Shown here one piece after another: positions 52,657 through 61,367 of a DNA stretch of 64,000 nucleotides (its first letter is position 1; each line of letters opens with the position of its first letter). The translations under genes and the position numbers were made by a program. The notes beneath the pieces are model-generated. The model ran no database searches, had not been told where the DNA came from, and worked only from the letters and a program-made list of their open reading frames with translations. Origin of the DNA: UBA7672 sp041398245 (GTDB taxonomy: Bacteria > Pseudomonadota > Alphaproteobacteria > Caulobacterales > Hyphomonadaceae); the NCBI GenBank assembly GCA_041398245.1, contig JAWKVC010000016.1, positions 36,849 through 100,848 on the forward strand. The letters are read 5' to 3'.

Positions 52657-53249
52657 CGCGGCAGGCGCATCCGGAGGCGGGGTTCACGCTTGTCGAGGCT
52701 CTGGTCTCGCTTTTCATCTTCGCGCTGGTGGCGGGCGGCGGCGTCTTGCTGCTCTCGCAGACGCTGCAGGCGCAGGGCCGCATCGAAACGGCGCAGGACG
52801 AACTGCGCGCAATCCAGTCGGCGCGCGCGCTGCTGGCGGCCGATCTGGCGCAGCTTGCGCCGCGCCCTGTTCGCGAAGACGGACATCCGGCGCTCGCCTT
52901 CCATGGAGTTGGCGGCGCCGAGCCTTCAATGTCGTTTGTGCGAGCCGCGGGCGATCCCGGTTCATCTGACCGGATCACGACGAAGCTGGTGGCGGTGGAA
53001 TACAGCATCGACGAACAGGGCAAGCTAGTCCGGTCGACGCGCGACGCCATCGATCCGGGCGCCAAGGCCGATAGCCGCCAGCGCACGCTGGTGGCGGCGC
53101 CGGGCGAGACGCGATTTGAGTTTAACGACGGCGCGGGCTGGCGCGAGGACTGGCCGCCTTCGGCATTCGGCGTTCCACGCGCCGTTGCGATTACGCTCAC
53201 CCTGCCCCGCTACGGGAAAGTGCGCCTGCAGGCGCTGACGGGGCTATGA
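52653..53249 (+). CDS. gspJ: Minor pseudopilin GspJ
   Basis: The 198-residue protein has the short leader ending HPEAG, then FTLVEALVSLFIFALVAGGGVLLLSQTL, and a body with ELRAIQSARALLAADLAQLAPRPVRE and DDWPP-type end (FNDGAGWREDWPPSAFGVPRAVAITL) typical of GspJ. Start is the GTG overlapping the gspI stop. It overlaps gspK by four bases. Confidence 0.88.
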   Translation: MTRQAHPEAGFTLVEALVSLFIFALVAGGGVLLLSQTLQAQGRIETAQDELRAIQSARALLAADLAQLAPRPVREDGHPALAFHGVGGAEPSMSFVRAAGDPGSSDRITTKLVAVEYSIDEQGKLVRSTRDAIDPGAKADSRQRTLVAAPGETRFEFNDGAGWREDWPPSAFGVPRAVAITLTLPRYGKVRLQALTGL

Positions 53250-54262
53250 TGCGCAAGCCCGTCTCTTCTCCGTCCTCTGCCGATCGTGACCGCGGCGCGG
53301 CGCTGGCGACCGTTCTGGTGATGGTTGCGGTCATGAGCATGATCGCCGTCGGCGTCGTCGAGGCGGCGAGGTTCAGCATTCAGCGCACCGACAATCAGGC
53401 GCAGATGGATCAATCGCACTGGTTCCTGCTCGGCGCCGAAGCCTACGCCACGAGCCGCATCGATCGCGCGCTGGAGCAGAGCGCAGCCGATCGCGCCAGC
53501 CTCTCCGAGTGGGTTGGACGCACGATTACGCTGCCGCTCGATGAAGGGTCGATGTTCATCACGATTTCGGATGGCGGCAATTGCTTCAACCTGAACAGCC
53601 TCGTGCAGCAGAATGAAGGCGGCCCGCTTGTCGCCAGCGAGGCGGGCGTGGCGCGGTTCTCGCGTCTGCTCAGCATCCTCGGCGTGCCGTCATCGCGAAC
53701 GCTGGCGGCTTCGCTTGCCGACTGGATCGACGCGGACAATGTGCCGGGCCTTGGCGGCGCCGAGGACGGGGCTTATGGCGGCTCGCAGGCAGTCTACCTG
53801 CCCGCCAACCAGTTGCTTGGCGACACCAGCGAATTGCGTTCGATCCAGGGGTTCGACGGCGGCGTGATCAGCCGGCTGGCCGGGCTTGCGTGCGTGCGCC
53901 CCACGGCCGCAGCCAACGCCATTGGCGTGAATACGCTCCGCCCGGATCAGGCGCCGCTGCTCTCGGCCATCTTTGGCCCGGGCCTGCCGCTGGCGTCCGC
54001 CGAAACGGTGATCCGGGATCGCCCCAAGGGCGGCTGGCCTGATCTCGACAGCTTTTTCAGCGATCCAAGGCTTGCGCCAATCGAGCTGAGTGCTGAGAGC
54101 CGGTCGATGTTCACATTAGTGTCACGTTGGTATGTGATCGGCGTTCGGGTCCATTTCGCGGATACGGTCGAAACCAGCGTCGCCCTGGTGGATACGGCCA
54201 GCGGCCATGGGCGCATCGTGCGCCGCGTTTTCGGCGCACCTACGACGAACGGTGTCTTGTGA
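53246..54262 (+). CDS. gspK: Minor pseudopilin GspK
   Basis: The 338-residue largest minor pseudopilin caps the pseudopilus. Its N-terminal segment is RGAALATVLVMVAVMSMIAVGVVEAARFSIQ, with no Glu at mature position 5, as usual in GspK. The body has CFNLNSLVQ, the LADWIDADNVPGLGGAEDGAY stretch (metal and helix-hairpin type region) and GVNTLRPDQAPLLSAIF. Start is ATGATG at the gspJ stop; the stop overlaps the gspL GTG. Confidence 0.9.
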   Translation: MMRKPVSSPSSADRDRGAALATVLVMVAVMSMIAVGVVEAARFSIQRTDNQAQMDQSHWFLLGAEAYATSRIDRALEQSAADRASLSEWVGRTITLPLDEGSMFITISDGGNCFNLNSLVQQNEGGPLVASEAGVARFSRLLSILGVPSSRTLAASLADWIDADNVPGLGGAEDGAYGGSQAVYLPANQLLGDTSELRSIQGFDGGVISRLAGLACVRPTAAANAIGVNTLRPDQAPLLSAIFGPGLPLASAETVIRDRPKGGWPDLDSFFSDPRLAPIELSAESRSMFTLVSRWYVIGVRVHFADTVETSVALVDTASGHGRIVRRVFGAPTTNGVL

Positions 54263-55479
54263 GCTCGCCCGTACTGGTCCTCATCGCCGGAGATACGCCC
54301 GACGCGCCGATCACGTGGGTGAAGGCGCATCTGGGCGCCCGCACGATCCTGGCGCGCGGCGTGCTGGAGGATGGCGCCGCCGTCCCCGGCGTCACAGGCG
54401 ATTGTATCCTCGTGCTTCCGGGCTTTGAGGCGCAGCTACAACTGCTCGAAACACCGGCGCGATCAGCGGCTCAGGCGAAGGCCGCCGCCGCCTACCTCTT
54501 CAAGGGCGCGCTTGCGACATCCGAGTCCGATACCCTGTTCGCCGTGGGCGAACCCTCCGCCGTCAACAGCGCTAGACTTGTCGCCGCCATCGGCCGTTCG
54601 CGTCTTGCCGCGTGGTTGGGCCGCTGCGCGAGGTCCCGCCTCACGCCCCAGGCGATCTATCCCGACTGTGCGCTCTGGCCGGCGTCGGCGGGGACGGCGC
54701 ATGTCGTCCGCCTTGGCGAACGCACGCTCGTCTCGGCCGGCGCCTCAGGCGGCTTCACGATTGAATCCGATCTTGCTCCAACTCTTCTTGGTTCGTGGCT
54801 GGCCCAGCGCCGCAGAGATGTAACTTCGCTCAGCCTCAATGGCTGGTCTGTGGACCAGCTTGCCGTGCAGATGGATTCCACCCTTGCAGTCAGCGCTGAC
54901 ATGGGTTCGCCGGATCCAGCTGATGTGCTGGCGCTTGCGGCCGCCGCGATGCCCGCTGGCGCACCCAACCTTGCCCTCAATACGACCGAAGCGAGCCGGC
55001 GATCGGGCTCACCGCTGACGCCATGGTTGCTTGCTGCTTCGCTTGCGGTCGCCGCCGGCATCGCGCAGATCGGCGTCACCATCCTCGATGGCGCGCACGA
55101 CGCCGAAGCAGCCACGCACATCGCCGCCTCCGCTGAAGCCGACTTCCGCGCTGCGCGTCCGGATGTCAGCCGGATAACAAACCTGCGCGCCCAGGTTACT
55201 GCCGCCCTCAACAGCCTGACGCATACCGCCGCCAACCCGGTCCTCGCCGTCAGCCCCGCCGTCAGCGACATGCTGGTCGCGCATCCCGATGTGCAGCTTG
55301 AGGAAATCCGCCACGAGGTTCCCGGCCGGGCCGTTTCCCTGCGGTTCTCGAGCATGCTGCCCGCAGAACTCGACGCGGCGGTTGCGGCCCTGCGCCAGAC
55401 CTCGCCTCAGCTGAATGTCGGCCCCATGCAGGCGATCGACGGGCGTTCATCTGTCACCATCTCGATGGGGGCGGCATGA
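54259..55479 (+). CDS. gspL: Type II secretion protein GspL
   Basis: The 406-residue inner-membrane protein has an actin-like cytoplasmic domain (ITWVKAHLGARTILARGVLEDGA, ILVLPGFEAQLQLLETPARSAAQAKAAAAYLFKGAL), one membrane segment near residues 257-275 (PLTPWLLAASLAVAAGIAQIGVTIL) and a periplasmic ferredoxin-like domain. It binds GspE and GspM. GTG start overlaps the gspK stop; ATGA overlap with gspM at the end. Confidence 0.88.
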   Translation: MSSPVLVLIAGDTPDAPITWVKAHLGARTILARGVLEDGAAVPGVTGDCILVLPGFEAQLQLLETPARSAAQAKAAAAYLFKGALATSESDTLFAVGEPSAVNSARLVAAIGRSRLAAWLGRCARSRLTPQAIYPDCALWPASAGTAHVVRLGERTLVSAGASGGFTIESDLAPTLLGSWLAQRRRDVTSLSLNGWSVDQLAVQMDSTLAVSADMGSPDPADVLALAAAAMPAGAPNLALNTTEASRRSGSPLTPWLLAASLAVAAGIAQIGVTILDGAHDAEAATHIAASAEADFRAARPDVSRITNLRAQVTAALNSLTHTAANPVLAVSPAVSDMLVAHPDVQLEEIRHEVPGRAVSLRFSSMLPAELDAAVAALRQTSPQLNVGPMQAIDGRSSVTISMGAA

Positions 55480-55958
55480 TCGGGTCGATTGTCGCCTGGT
55501 TCCGGTCACGCACGCCGCGCGAGCAGGTGCTGCTGCAGGTCGCCGCCTTTGTCGTGGTGATCGGCGGCGGACTGACCTGGGGCTATCAGGCCGCCAGCGC
55601 CTATCGCGCCGAAGCCGCTTCCGATCTCGCGAGCGCGCAGCAGCTGCGCGACGACGTCGCGCGTCTGTCTGCGCAGGCATCGGACCCGGCGGCCGTTGTT
55701 CCGGCCGCATCCGACGGGACTGCGCGGGGCGCCGCCTCGGCTATCGCAACGCAGTTTGGCCTCTCGCTGTCGCTCATCGAGCCCGATGGTCCAACCGGCG
55801 TGCGCGTTACGTTCAGCCCTGCCGCGGCCCGCGCCATCTATGGCTGGGTTGATGCTGTCGAGCGATCCGGGCTCGCCGTCACGCGCATCTCGCTTGTCCG
55901 TGTCGGCGAAGGCGACCTAGTGCAGGCGGACGCAACCCTGTCGGCGCGCAAGACATGA
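55476..55958 (+). CDS. gspM: Type II secretion protein GspM
   Basis: The 160-residue protein has one membrane segment (REQVLLQVAAFVVVIGGGLTWGYQAAS), a coiled-coil-prone linker and a small periplasmic domain (IATQFGLSLSLIEPDGPTGVRVTF, ARAIYGWVDAVERSGLAVTRISLV). It partners GspL. Both ends overlap neighbours by four bases. Confidence 0.88.
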   Translation: MIGSIVAWFRSRTPREQVLLQVAAFVVVIGGGLTWGYQAASAYRAEAASDLASAQQLRDDVARLSAQASDPAAVVPAASDGTARGAASAIATQFGLSLSLIEPDGPTGVRVTFSPAAARAIYGWVDAVERSGLAVTRISLVRVGEGDLVQADATLSARKT

Positions 55959-56686
55959 TCCGCTGGTGGCATCTGGCCGTCTTTGGCGTGTCGCTCGTTG
56001 TCGCGGGCGCCGCGTTCGCGCCTGCGCGTTTCTTCTTCCATCCGGACAATGACGGCCTCGCTTTCGAGGACGCGCGCGGCAGCGTCTGGGACGCCACGCT
56101 GACCAAGGCGAGCATTGGCGGTCTCGACGCCGGCGATGTCGCGTTCCGTGTTTCGCCGGCCGATATCCTTCTTGGCCGTCTTGTCGCCGACGTGGATCTC
56201 GCCGGGTCCAATATCATCGGCAACGTGCGGCTGCAGCTCGGCCTTGGCGGCGAGCGCCGTCTCACGACATCCGACATGCGGATCAAGGACTTTCCGGTGC
56301 AGAACCAGTTTCTGCTGACTGGCGAAACACGGCTTAGCAACATCGACCTGCTGCTTGGCGATCAGGCCTGCCAATCGGCGCAGGGTATCCTGGAAAGCGA
56401 CATGCTGATACGCAGCGCCGAGATGCTCGGCGCGCGTGGGCCCGCTCTCTCGGGCGAAGCCAGCTGCAGCGGACCGGCCGGGCGGCTGACGCTGGCAGGC
56501 GAACGCGATGGCGACGCTGTCGAGCTTGTACTAGACCTTGCCGGGAATGGCGGCGCCCAGTGGTCCCTGACCTATCGCACCGCCACGCCGGAGGTCAGCA
56601 TGCGCCTCGCGGCTTTCGGTCTTGAACCGCTGCCGGAAACGGGGGCATTTGGAAAAAGGGGAGCAGCCAGATGGCTTCCGTTCTGA
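55955..56686 (+). CDS. gspN: Type II secretion protein GspN
   Basis: The 243-residue protein has an N-terminal membrane anchor (WWHLAVFGVSLVVAGAAFAPARFFF) and a GspN body (RGSVWDATLTKASIGGLDAGDVAFRVSPADILLGRLVADVDL) with a Cys pair. GspN is not present in all systems. It overlaps the next small exported-protein gene by 16 bases. Confidence 0.85.
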   Translation: MIRWWHLAVFGVSLVVAGAAFAPARFFFHPDNDGLAFEDARGSVWDATLTKASIGGLDAGDVAFRVSPADILLGRLVADVDLAGSNIIGNVRLQLGLGGERRLTTSDMRIKDFPVQNQFLLTGETRLSNIDLLLGDQACQSAQGILESDMLIRSAEMLGARGPALSGEASCSGPAGRLTLAGERDGDAVELVLDLAGNGGAQWSLTYRTATPEVSMRLAAFGLEPLPETGAFGKRGAARWLPF

Positions 56687-57144
56687 AACGCCTTGTGTGC
56701 AGCCTCGTGGCGCTGGGAGCCGCCGGCGCCGCTCTCGCGCAGAATGTCGGCGAACAGGTCGTCGTCGGCGACTTCGCGTTGCAGGGCCTCGCCGCGCAGA
56801 CGCTCAACCCGGGCCATTGCGGTCTCTTCCTGTGGAGCAAGACAGAGCGGCCGGTCTTCATCCTCTATGCGACCGAGAGCCCGGCGCAGGCGCTTGTCCG
56901 GATCGGCGGCCGCGACAGGAAGCTGGCCCGTAAGACGACGTCGGGCGAGTCGCTGTTCGGGCATTTCGACAAGCAGACTTTCGCGGGCGACAAGTACAGC
57001 CTCGAGATCGAGCTGACCTACGATCGCGACAGCAAGATGCAGGACGGCGCGCTGATCCAGCGCGGCGTCCTGCGCTCGCGCGACAAGGCCGGCGCCGAGA
57101 CCATTCTTCCGGTCGGCGGCATGATCGGCTGCAAGAAGGCCTGA
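56671..57144 (+). CDS. Exported protein at the end of the type II secretion operon
   Basis: The 157-residue product has a signal peptide (MASVLKRLVCSLVALGAAGAALAQ) and a beta-rich mature part (VVVGDFALQGLAAQTLNPGHCGLFLWSKTERPVFILYA) with two Cys residues, one near the C-terminus (MIGCKKA). No family is recognised. The overlap with gspN says it belongs to the operon, so a periplasmic helper of secretion is plausible. Confidence 0.75.
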   Translation: MASVLKRLVCSLVALGAAGAALAQNVGEQVVVGDFALQGLAAQTLNPGHCGLFLWSKTERPVFILYATESPAQALVRIGGRDRKLARKTTSGESLFGHFDKQTFAGDKYSLEIELTYDRDSKMQDGALIQRGVLRSRDKAGAETILPVGGMIGCKKA

Positions 57145-57157
57145 CCTTCACCCCTCC

Positions 57158-57201
57158 AGGCGCTGGACGCGTACGGAGCCCGCCGCACGCGTCCAGCGCC
57201 T
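57158..57201. terminator. Long perfect hairpin between convergent genes
   Basis: A perfect 15-bp stem, AGGCGCTGGACGCGT with ACGCGTCCAGCGCCT, sits between the secretion operon and the convergent TonB-C-like gene. It is likely a bidirectional transcription end. Confidence 0.7.
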
Positions 57202-57218
57202 TGAAGAGCGGCCCGCGT

Positions 57219-57608
57219 CTACTTGAGAGACGCGGTCTGTAGCGTGGGTTGATCGAGCGACCAGCCGATCCGCGCCCGCACCTGATCCGCAACGTTGGCG
57301 CGCGGCGCGAACGTCATCGCCTCAACCACGCCCTTGGCCGTCATCCGGAAAGCCTCGGAGGTGCACGACAGGACCCGAATCGCGTCCGGTTCGCCCGTCA
57401 TGCTGATCGCGAAGGAGACCTCGCATGCGCCGCTTAGATTGCGCGCGCCAGCGTATTGCGGATAGCGCAGGTCGTCGTGAGAAATCGGCGTGATTTCAGA
57501 GTTGAAGGTGATGGTGAAGGGCTTGGGATTGCCCCCCGGCTCATCAGCTGACGCAGTCGGCAGAACGCTCGCCACCCCAGCTGCCAAAAGGATCGATGTC
57601 AGTTTCAT
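57219..57608 (-). CDS. Exported TonB C-terminal-like protein
   Basis: The 129-residue product has a signal peptide (MKLTSILLAAGVASVLPTASA) and a C-terminal part resembling the TonB_C domain: LRYPQYAGARNLSGACEVSFAISMTGEPDAIRVLSCTSEAFRMTAKGVVEAMTFAP. It has no membrane anchor or Pro-rich spacer, so it is not a full TonB. Two Cys residues could pair. Start chosen at 57608. It faces the secretion operon. Confidence 0.75.
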   Translation of the reverse strand: MKLTSILLAAGVASVLPTASADEPGGNPKPFTITFNSEITPISHDDLRYPQYAGARNLSGACEVSFAISMTGEPDAIRVLSCTSEAFRMTAKGVVEAMTFAPRANVADQVRARIGWSLDQPTLQTASLK

Positions 57609-57787
57609 GACAGTTATATGACACATTTGCTACAGGGTGTCAGCAAGGTTATTGCGCCCGCTGACGGAAGCCACGGCGACCCGCGCCAAAGCCGTCAGCG
57701 GCGCTGCTCGCAAGGACCAGATTCGGGGTGCGGCGCAGGGGTCAAAGCCCTAGGGTAAGCGCCTGCACGCAACCTCCCCCGAAGCCC

Positions 57788-60436
57788 ATGACAACGCGCA
57801 ATCTCGACGCCCTGTTTTCACCGCGCAGCGTGGCGCTGATCGGCGCGAGTGCTGAAGCCGGATCGGTCGGCAACATTGTTGCGCGCAACCTGCTGGCGGG
57901 CGGCTTCGGCGGCTCCCTGATGTTCGTGAACCCGCATGCGGCGGAGGTGAACGGACATCCCTGTCACGCCGCGATCGGAGCGCTTCCGGAGGCGCCGGAT
58001 CTTGCCGTTATCGCCACGCCGCCGCGCACTGTTCCTGGCCTTGTCTCGGAACTCGGCGTCGCCGGATGCCGCGCAGCCATTGTGATTACCGCCGGCTTCG
58101 ACCGCGCGCAGAAGCAGGCGATGCTGGACGCGGCGCGGCCGCATCTGATGCGCATTGTCGGCCCCAACTGCCTCGGCTTCCTGTCGCCGGTGAACGGGAT
58201 CAACGCCAGCTTCTCGCACATGGCGCCGACAAGAGGCCGGCTGGCGCTTCTTTCGCAGTCCGGCGCCATCGCAACATCCATCATCGACTGGGCCAACGGC
58301 CACGGGATCGGGTTCTCACACCTCGTCTCGATGGGCGACATGGCCGATGTCGATTTCGGCGACCTGCTCGACTTCCTGGCGATGGACAGCGAGACGCGCG
58401 CCATCCTGCTCTACGCAGAATCCGTCACTGCGGCGCGCAAGTTCATGTCGGCTGGCCGCATCGCGGCGCGCGCCAAACCCGTTATTGTCGTGAAAGCCGG
58501 GCGCAGCGCCGCGGGCGCCAAGGCCGCCGCGTCGCATACCGGGGCGCTTGCGGGCGCTGACGCCGTCTATGACGCCGCATTCCGGCGGGCGGGCATGCTG
58601 CGCGTGGAGTCGCTGCGCGACCTGTTCGACGCCGCTGGAACGCTGGCGTCGGGCCTGCGGGTGCATGGCGACAATCTTGCGATCCTGACCAATGGCGGCG
58701 GGCTGGGCGTGCTCGCCACAGATGCGCTGGAGCAGAGCGGCGGCCAGCTCGCGCGGCTATCGGCCCAGACACTCGCCGCTCTGGATGGCGCTCTCCCGGC
58801 TGCGTGGTCTCACGGCAATCCGGTGGACATCATCGGCGACGCCAACGGCGCGCGCTACGCAGCCGCGCTTGAAGCCCTCGCAAACGAGCCGGCGGCGGAC
58901 GCCATTCTTGTCATGAACTGCCCGACCGGCGTGGCTGACAGCAGCGATGCGGCCAGGGCGGCGCTGGCGGTGCGGGCGCGCCACCCCAACCGCCCCATGC
59001 TCGGCTGCTGGATGGGCGAGGCCACCGCCGCTGCACCACGGCGGATGCTGGCGGACGCAGGACTGCCCAACTACGAAACGCCCGACGAGGCCGTACGCGC
59101 CTTCCTTCATTTGCGCGACTATGCCCGCAACCAGCAGGCACTCTACGAAACCCCGGTGAAAGCCGAAGCCGGCGTCGACCCCGGTCGCGCAAACGCCGTG
59201 AAGGACCTCATCCGGCGCGTTCTTGACGAAGGCCGCTCCATCCTGACCGAGCCCGAGGCGAAGGCGGCGCTAGCGGCTTATGGCGTCCCTGTCGTGAAAA
59301 CGGCGACGGTCGCCACGGCGAAGGAAGCGGAAGCAGCCGCACGCGCAATCGACGCGGCCGTCGCCCTGAAAATCTTGTCGCGCCAGATCACGCACAAGAG
59401 CGATGTCGGCGGCGTGCGGCTCGATCTTGAAACGCCGGAGGCTGTTCGCCGTGCGGCGGAAGACATGCTGGAGCGCATTCGCCGGGAGCGGCCCGACGCG
59501 ATCATCGACGGCTTTACCGTTCAGCAGATGATCAGACGCCCGCATGCACGCGAATTGCTGCTTGGCGCCGTTGTCGATCCGACATTTGGCCCCTGCATTC
59601 TGTTCGGGCATGGCGGCGTGGCGACCGAGGTGATCGCCGACCGCACGATCGGTTTGCCGCCGCTGAACCCGGTCCTTGCGCGCGACATGATCGGGCGCAC
59701 GCGTATCGCGCGGCTTTTGGCCGGGTATCGCGACCGGAAGCCGGCCGATCTCGATGGAGTTTCGGCGACCCTCGTTGCGCTTTCCAGCATGATGATCGAC
59801 CTGCCGGAAATTGCTGAACTCGATATCAACCCTCTGCTCGCGGATGCTGACGGGGTCATCGCGCTCGACGCCCGCATCGTCGTTCATGAGGCGCCGGAAA
59901 ACACGGACCGGCTCGCGATCCGGCCGTGGCCGCGCGAACTGGCCCACACGGTGAAGGCCGGCGGGCAGGATCTGTTGTTCCGTCCCATCCGGCCCGATGA
60001 TGCGGTTGGCCTGGTGGCATTCGCGACGCGGACACACCTGTCCGATCTTCGCTTGCGGTTTCACGGTTCGGTCGGCCGGATCTCCGAGACGACGGCCGCG
60101 CGGCTCTGCCAGATCGACTATGATCGTGAGATGGTTCTGGTTGCGGAGGAGGCGAGCGGCGGTCTGGCCGGCATCGTGCGGCTGGTGTTCGATCCCGAAT
60201 TCCAGACTGCGGACGTCGCCGTGATCGTCCGGTCGGACCTTCAGCGCCATGGCCTTGGGAAGCTTCTGCTTGAGGACGCCATCGCCTATGCGCGTTCGCG
60301 CGGCGCCAAGCGCGTTATCGGCGACGTTCTCTCCGACAACACCACAACGCTCGACCTGGCCCGCGCACTTGGCGCTGAGCTGCATCGCCATCCCGAAGAC
60401 GCGACCATCACGCGCGTTGAACTCATACTCATTTGA
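57788..60436 (+). CDS. PatZ-like acyl-CoA synthetase (NDP-forming) / GNAT acetyltransferase
   Basis: The 882-residue protein joins an ADP-forming acyl-CoA synthetase-like body with a C-terminal GNAT domain, as in PatZ/Pat protein lysine acetyltransferases. The CoA-binding domain is N-terminal (LFSPRSVALIGASAEAGSVGN), followed by ligase-type domains (GPNCLGFLSPVNGINASF, LALLSQSGAIATSIIDWA, ILTNGGGLGVLATDAL), an ATP-grasp region (LTEPEAKAALAAYGVPVVKTATV, LKILSRQITHKSDVGGVRLDL) and GNAT from about residue 720 (VIVRSDLQRHGLGKLLLEDAIAYARSRG holds the acetyl-CoA loop). It likely acetylates metabolic enzymes. Start at ATG 57788. Confidence 0.9.
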   Translation: MTTRNLDALFSPRSVALIGASAEAGSVGNIVARNLLAGGFGGSLMFVNPHAAEVNGHPCHAAIGALPEAPDLAVIATPPRTVPGLVSELGVAGCRAAIVITAGFDRAQKQAMLDAARPHLMRIVGPNCLGFLSPVNGINASFSHMAPTRGRLALLSQSGAIATSIIDWANGHGIGFSHLVSMGDMADVDFGDLLDFLAMDSETRAILLYAESVTAARKFMSAGRIAARAKPVIVVKAGRSAAGAKAAASHTGALAGADAVYDAAFRRAGMLRVESLRDLFDAAGTLASGLRVHGDNLAILTNGGGLGVLATDALEQSGGQLARLSAQTLAALDGALPAAWSHGNPVDIIGDANGARYAAALEALANEPAADAILVMNCPTGVADSSDAARAALAVRARHPNRPMLGCWMGEATAAAPRRMLADAGLPNYETPDEAVRAFLHLRDYARNQQALYETPVKAEAGVDPGRANAVKDLIRRVLDEGRSILTEPEAKAALAAYGVPVVKTATVATAKEAEAAARAIDAAVALKILSRQITHKSDVGGVRLDLETPEAVRRAAEDMLERIRRERPDAIIDGFTVQQMIRRPHARELLLGAVVDPTFGPCILFGHGGVATEVIADRTIGLPPLNPVLARDMIGRTRIARLLAGYRDRKPADLDGVSATLVALSSMMIDLPEIAELDINPLLADADGVIALDARIVVHEAPENTDRLAIRPWPRELAHTVKAGGQDLLFRPIRPDDAVGLVAFATRTHLSDLRLRFHGSVGRISETTAARLCQIDYDREMVLVAEEASGGLAGIVRLVFDPEFQTADVAVIVRSDLQRHGLGKLLLEDAIAYARSRGAKRVIGDVLSDNTTTLDLARALGAELHRHPEDATITRVELILI

Positions 60437-60627
60437 GGCCTTCGGCAGAAGCTGCATCGCCCATGCACAGCGACGCCTGTTGCCAGTGGCAAGCGACTCC
60501 ACAGCGCTACATTCAGGCGGCGGGCGACTGCGGAGAGTCGATTGATCTCCGACAAGGCCTGTCTGCAACGCGACTGGCAGGCATTGGCGATGCCGAAAGG
60601 CGGCATGGCGTGTTATAACCGATCCCG

Positions 60628-61363
60628 ATGCTGGCCTCCGACGCACCAGAAAGTCCGGTTGGCGATCTGACCTTCGCCTTGCGCAAGGTCTGCAAGCGTT
60701 ATGGCGACGGTCCCGCGGCCGTACACGCGCTGAGAGATGTCGATCTCGACGTGAAGCCGGGCGAAATGCTTGTGCTGCTGGGCCCATCAGGCTCCGGCAA
60801 GTCGACGCTGCTGAACATCATGGGCGGGCTGGACCGCGCGACATCCGGCGAGGTCTGGTTCGGGCGGGAGAACCTCGCGGCGGTCAGTGACGATGACCTC
60901 ACGCAATACCGGCGCAAGCGCGTCGGCTTCATCTTCCAGTTCTACAATCTGATCCCCAGCCTGACCGCACGGGAGAATGTCGAACTCGTCAACGAGATTG
61001 CCGACGATCCCCTTCCGGCGGCCGAGGCGCTCGAACTCGTGGGGCTAGGCGGGCGTCTGGACCATTTTCCAGCGCAGCTTCGGCGGCGAGCAGCAAAGGG
61101 TCGCGGTGGCGCGCGCCATTGCGAAGCGTCCAGCCATCATGCTGTGTGACGAACCGACCGGCGCTCTCGACGTGCGGACAGGCGTGCGTGTTCTGGAAGC
61201 GCTGATGGAGGTCAACCAGCGGTTCGGATCGACCATGTTGCTGGTTACGCACAATGCCGACGTCGCGAGGCTGGGCGACCGGGTGGTGAGATTTCTCGAC
61301 GGCGGCATCCGCTCCATCGAGACGAATACAAGTCGCGCGCATCCCTCCGAACTGGAGTGGTAG
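60628..61363 (+). pseudogene. MacB/LolD-type ABC transporter ATPase, split by a frameshift
   Basis: The first frame has Walker A GPSGSGKSTLLNIMGG near residue 52, the Q loop (GFIFQFYNLIPSLTARENVEL) and runs to HFPAQL near 61080. The expected signature QLSGGEQQR is spelled CAGCTTCGGCGGCGAGCAG, two bases shorter than an in-frame spelling such as CAGCTTTCGGGCGGCGAGCAG's first half would give, so one T and one G appear lost from short runs. The next frame then gives GGEQQRVAVARAIAKRP, Walker B IMLCDEPTGALD and the H loop LLVTHNAD to a stop at 61363. Joined length is about 244 residues, the family norm. Read error or a real mutation are both possible. It starts an efflux operon with the permease 4 bp downstream. 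Confidence 0.88.
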
Positions 61364-61367
61364 GCGC

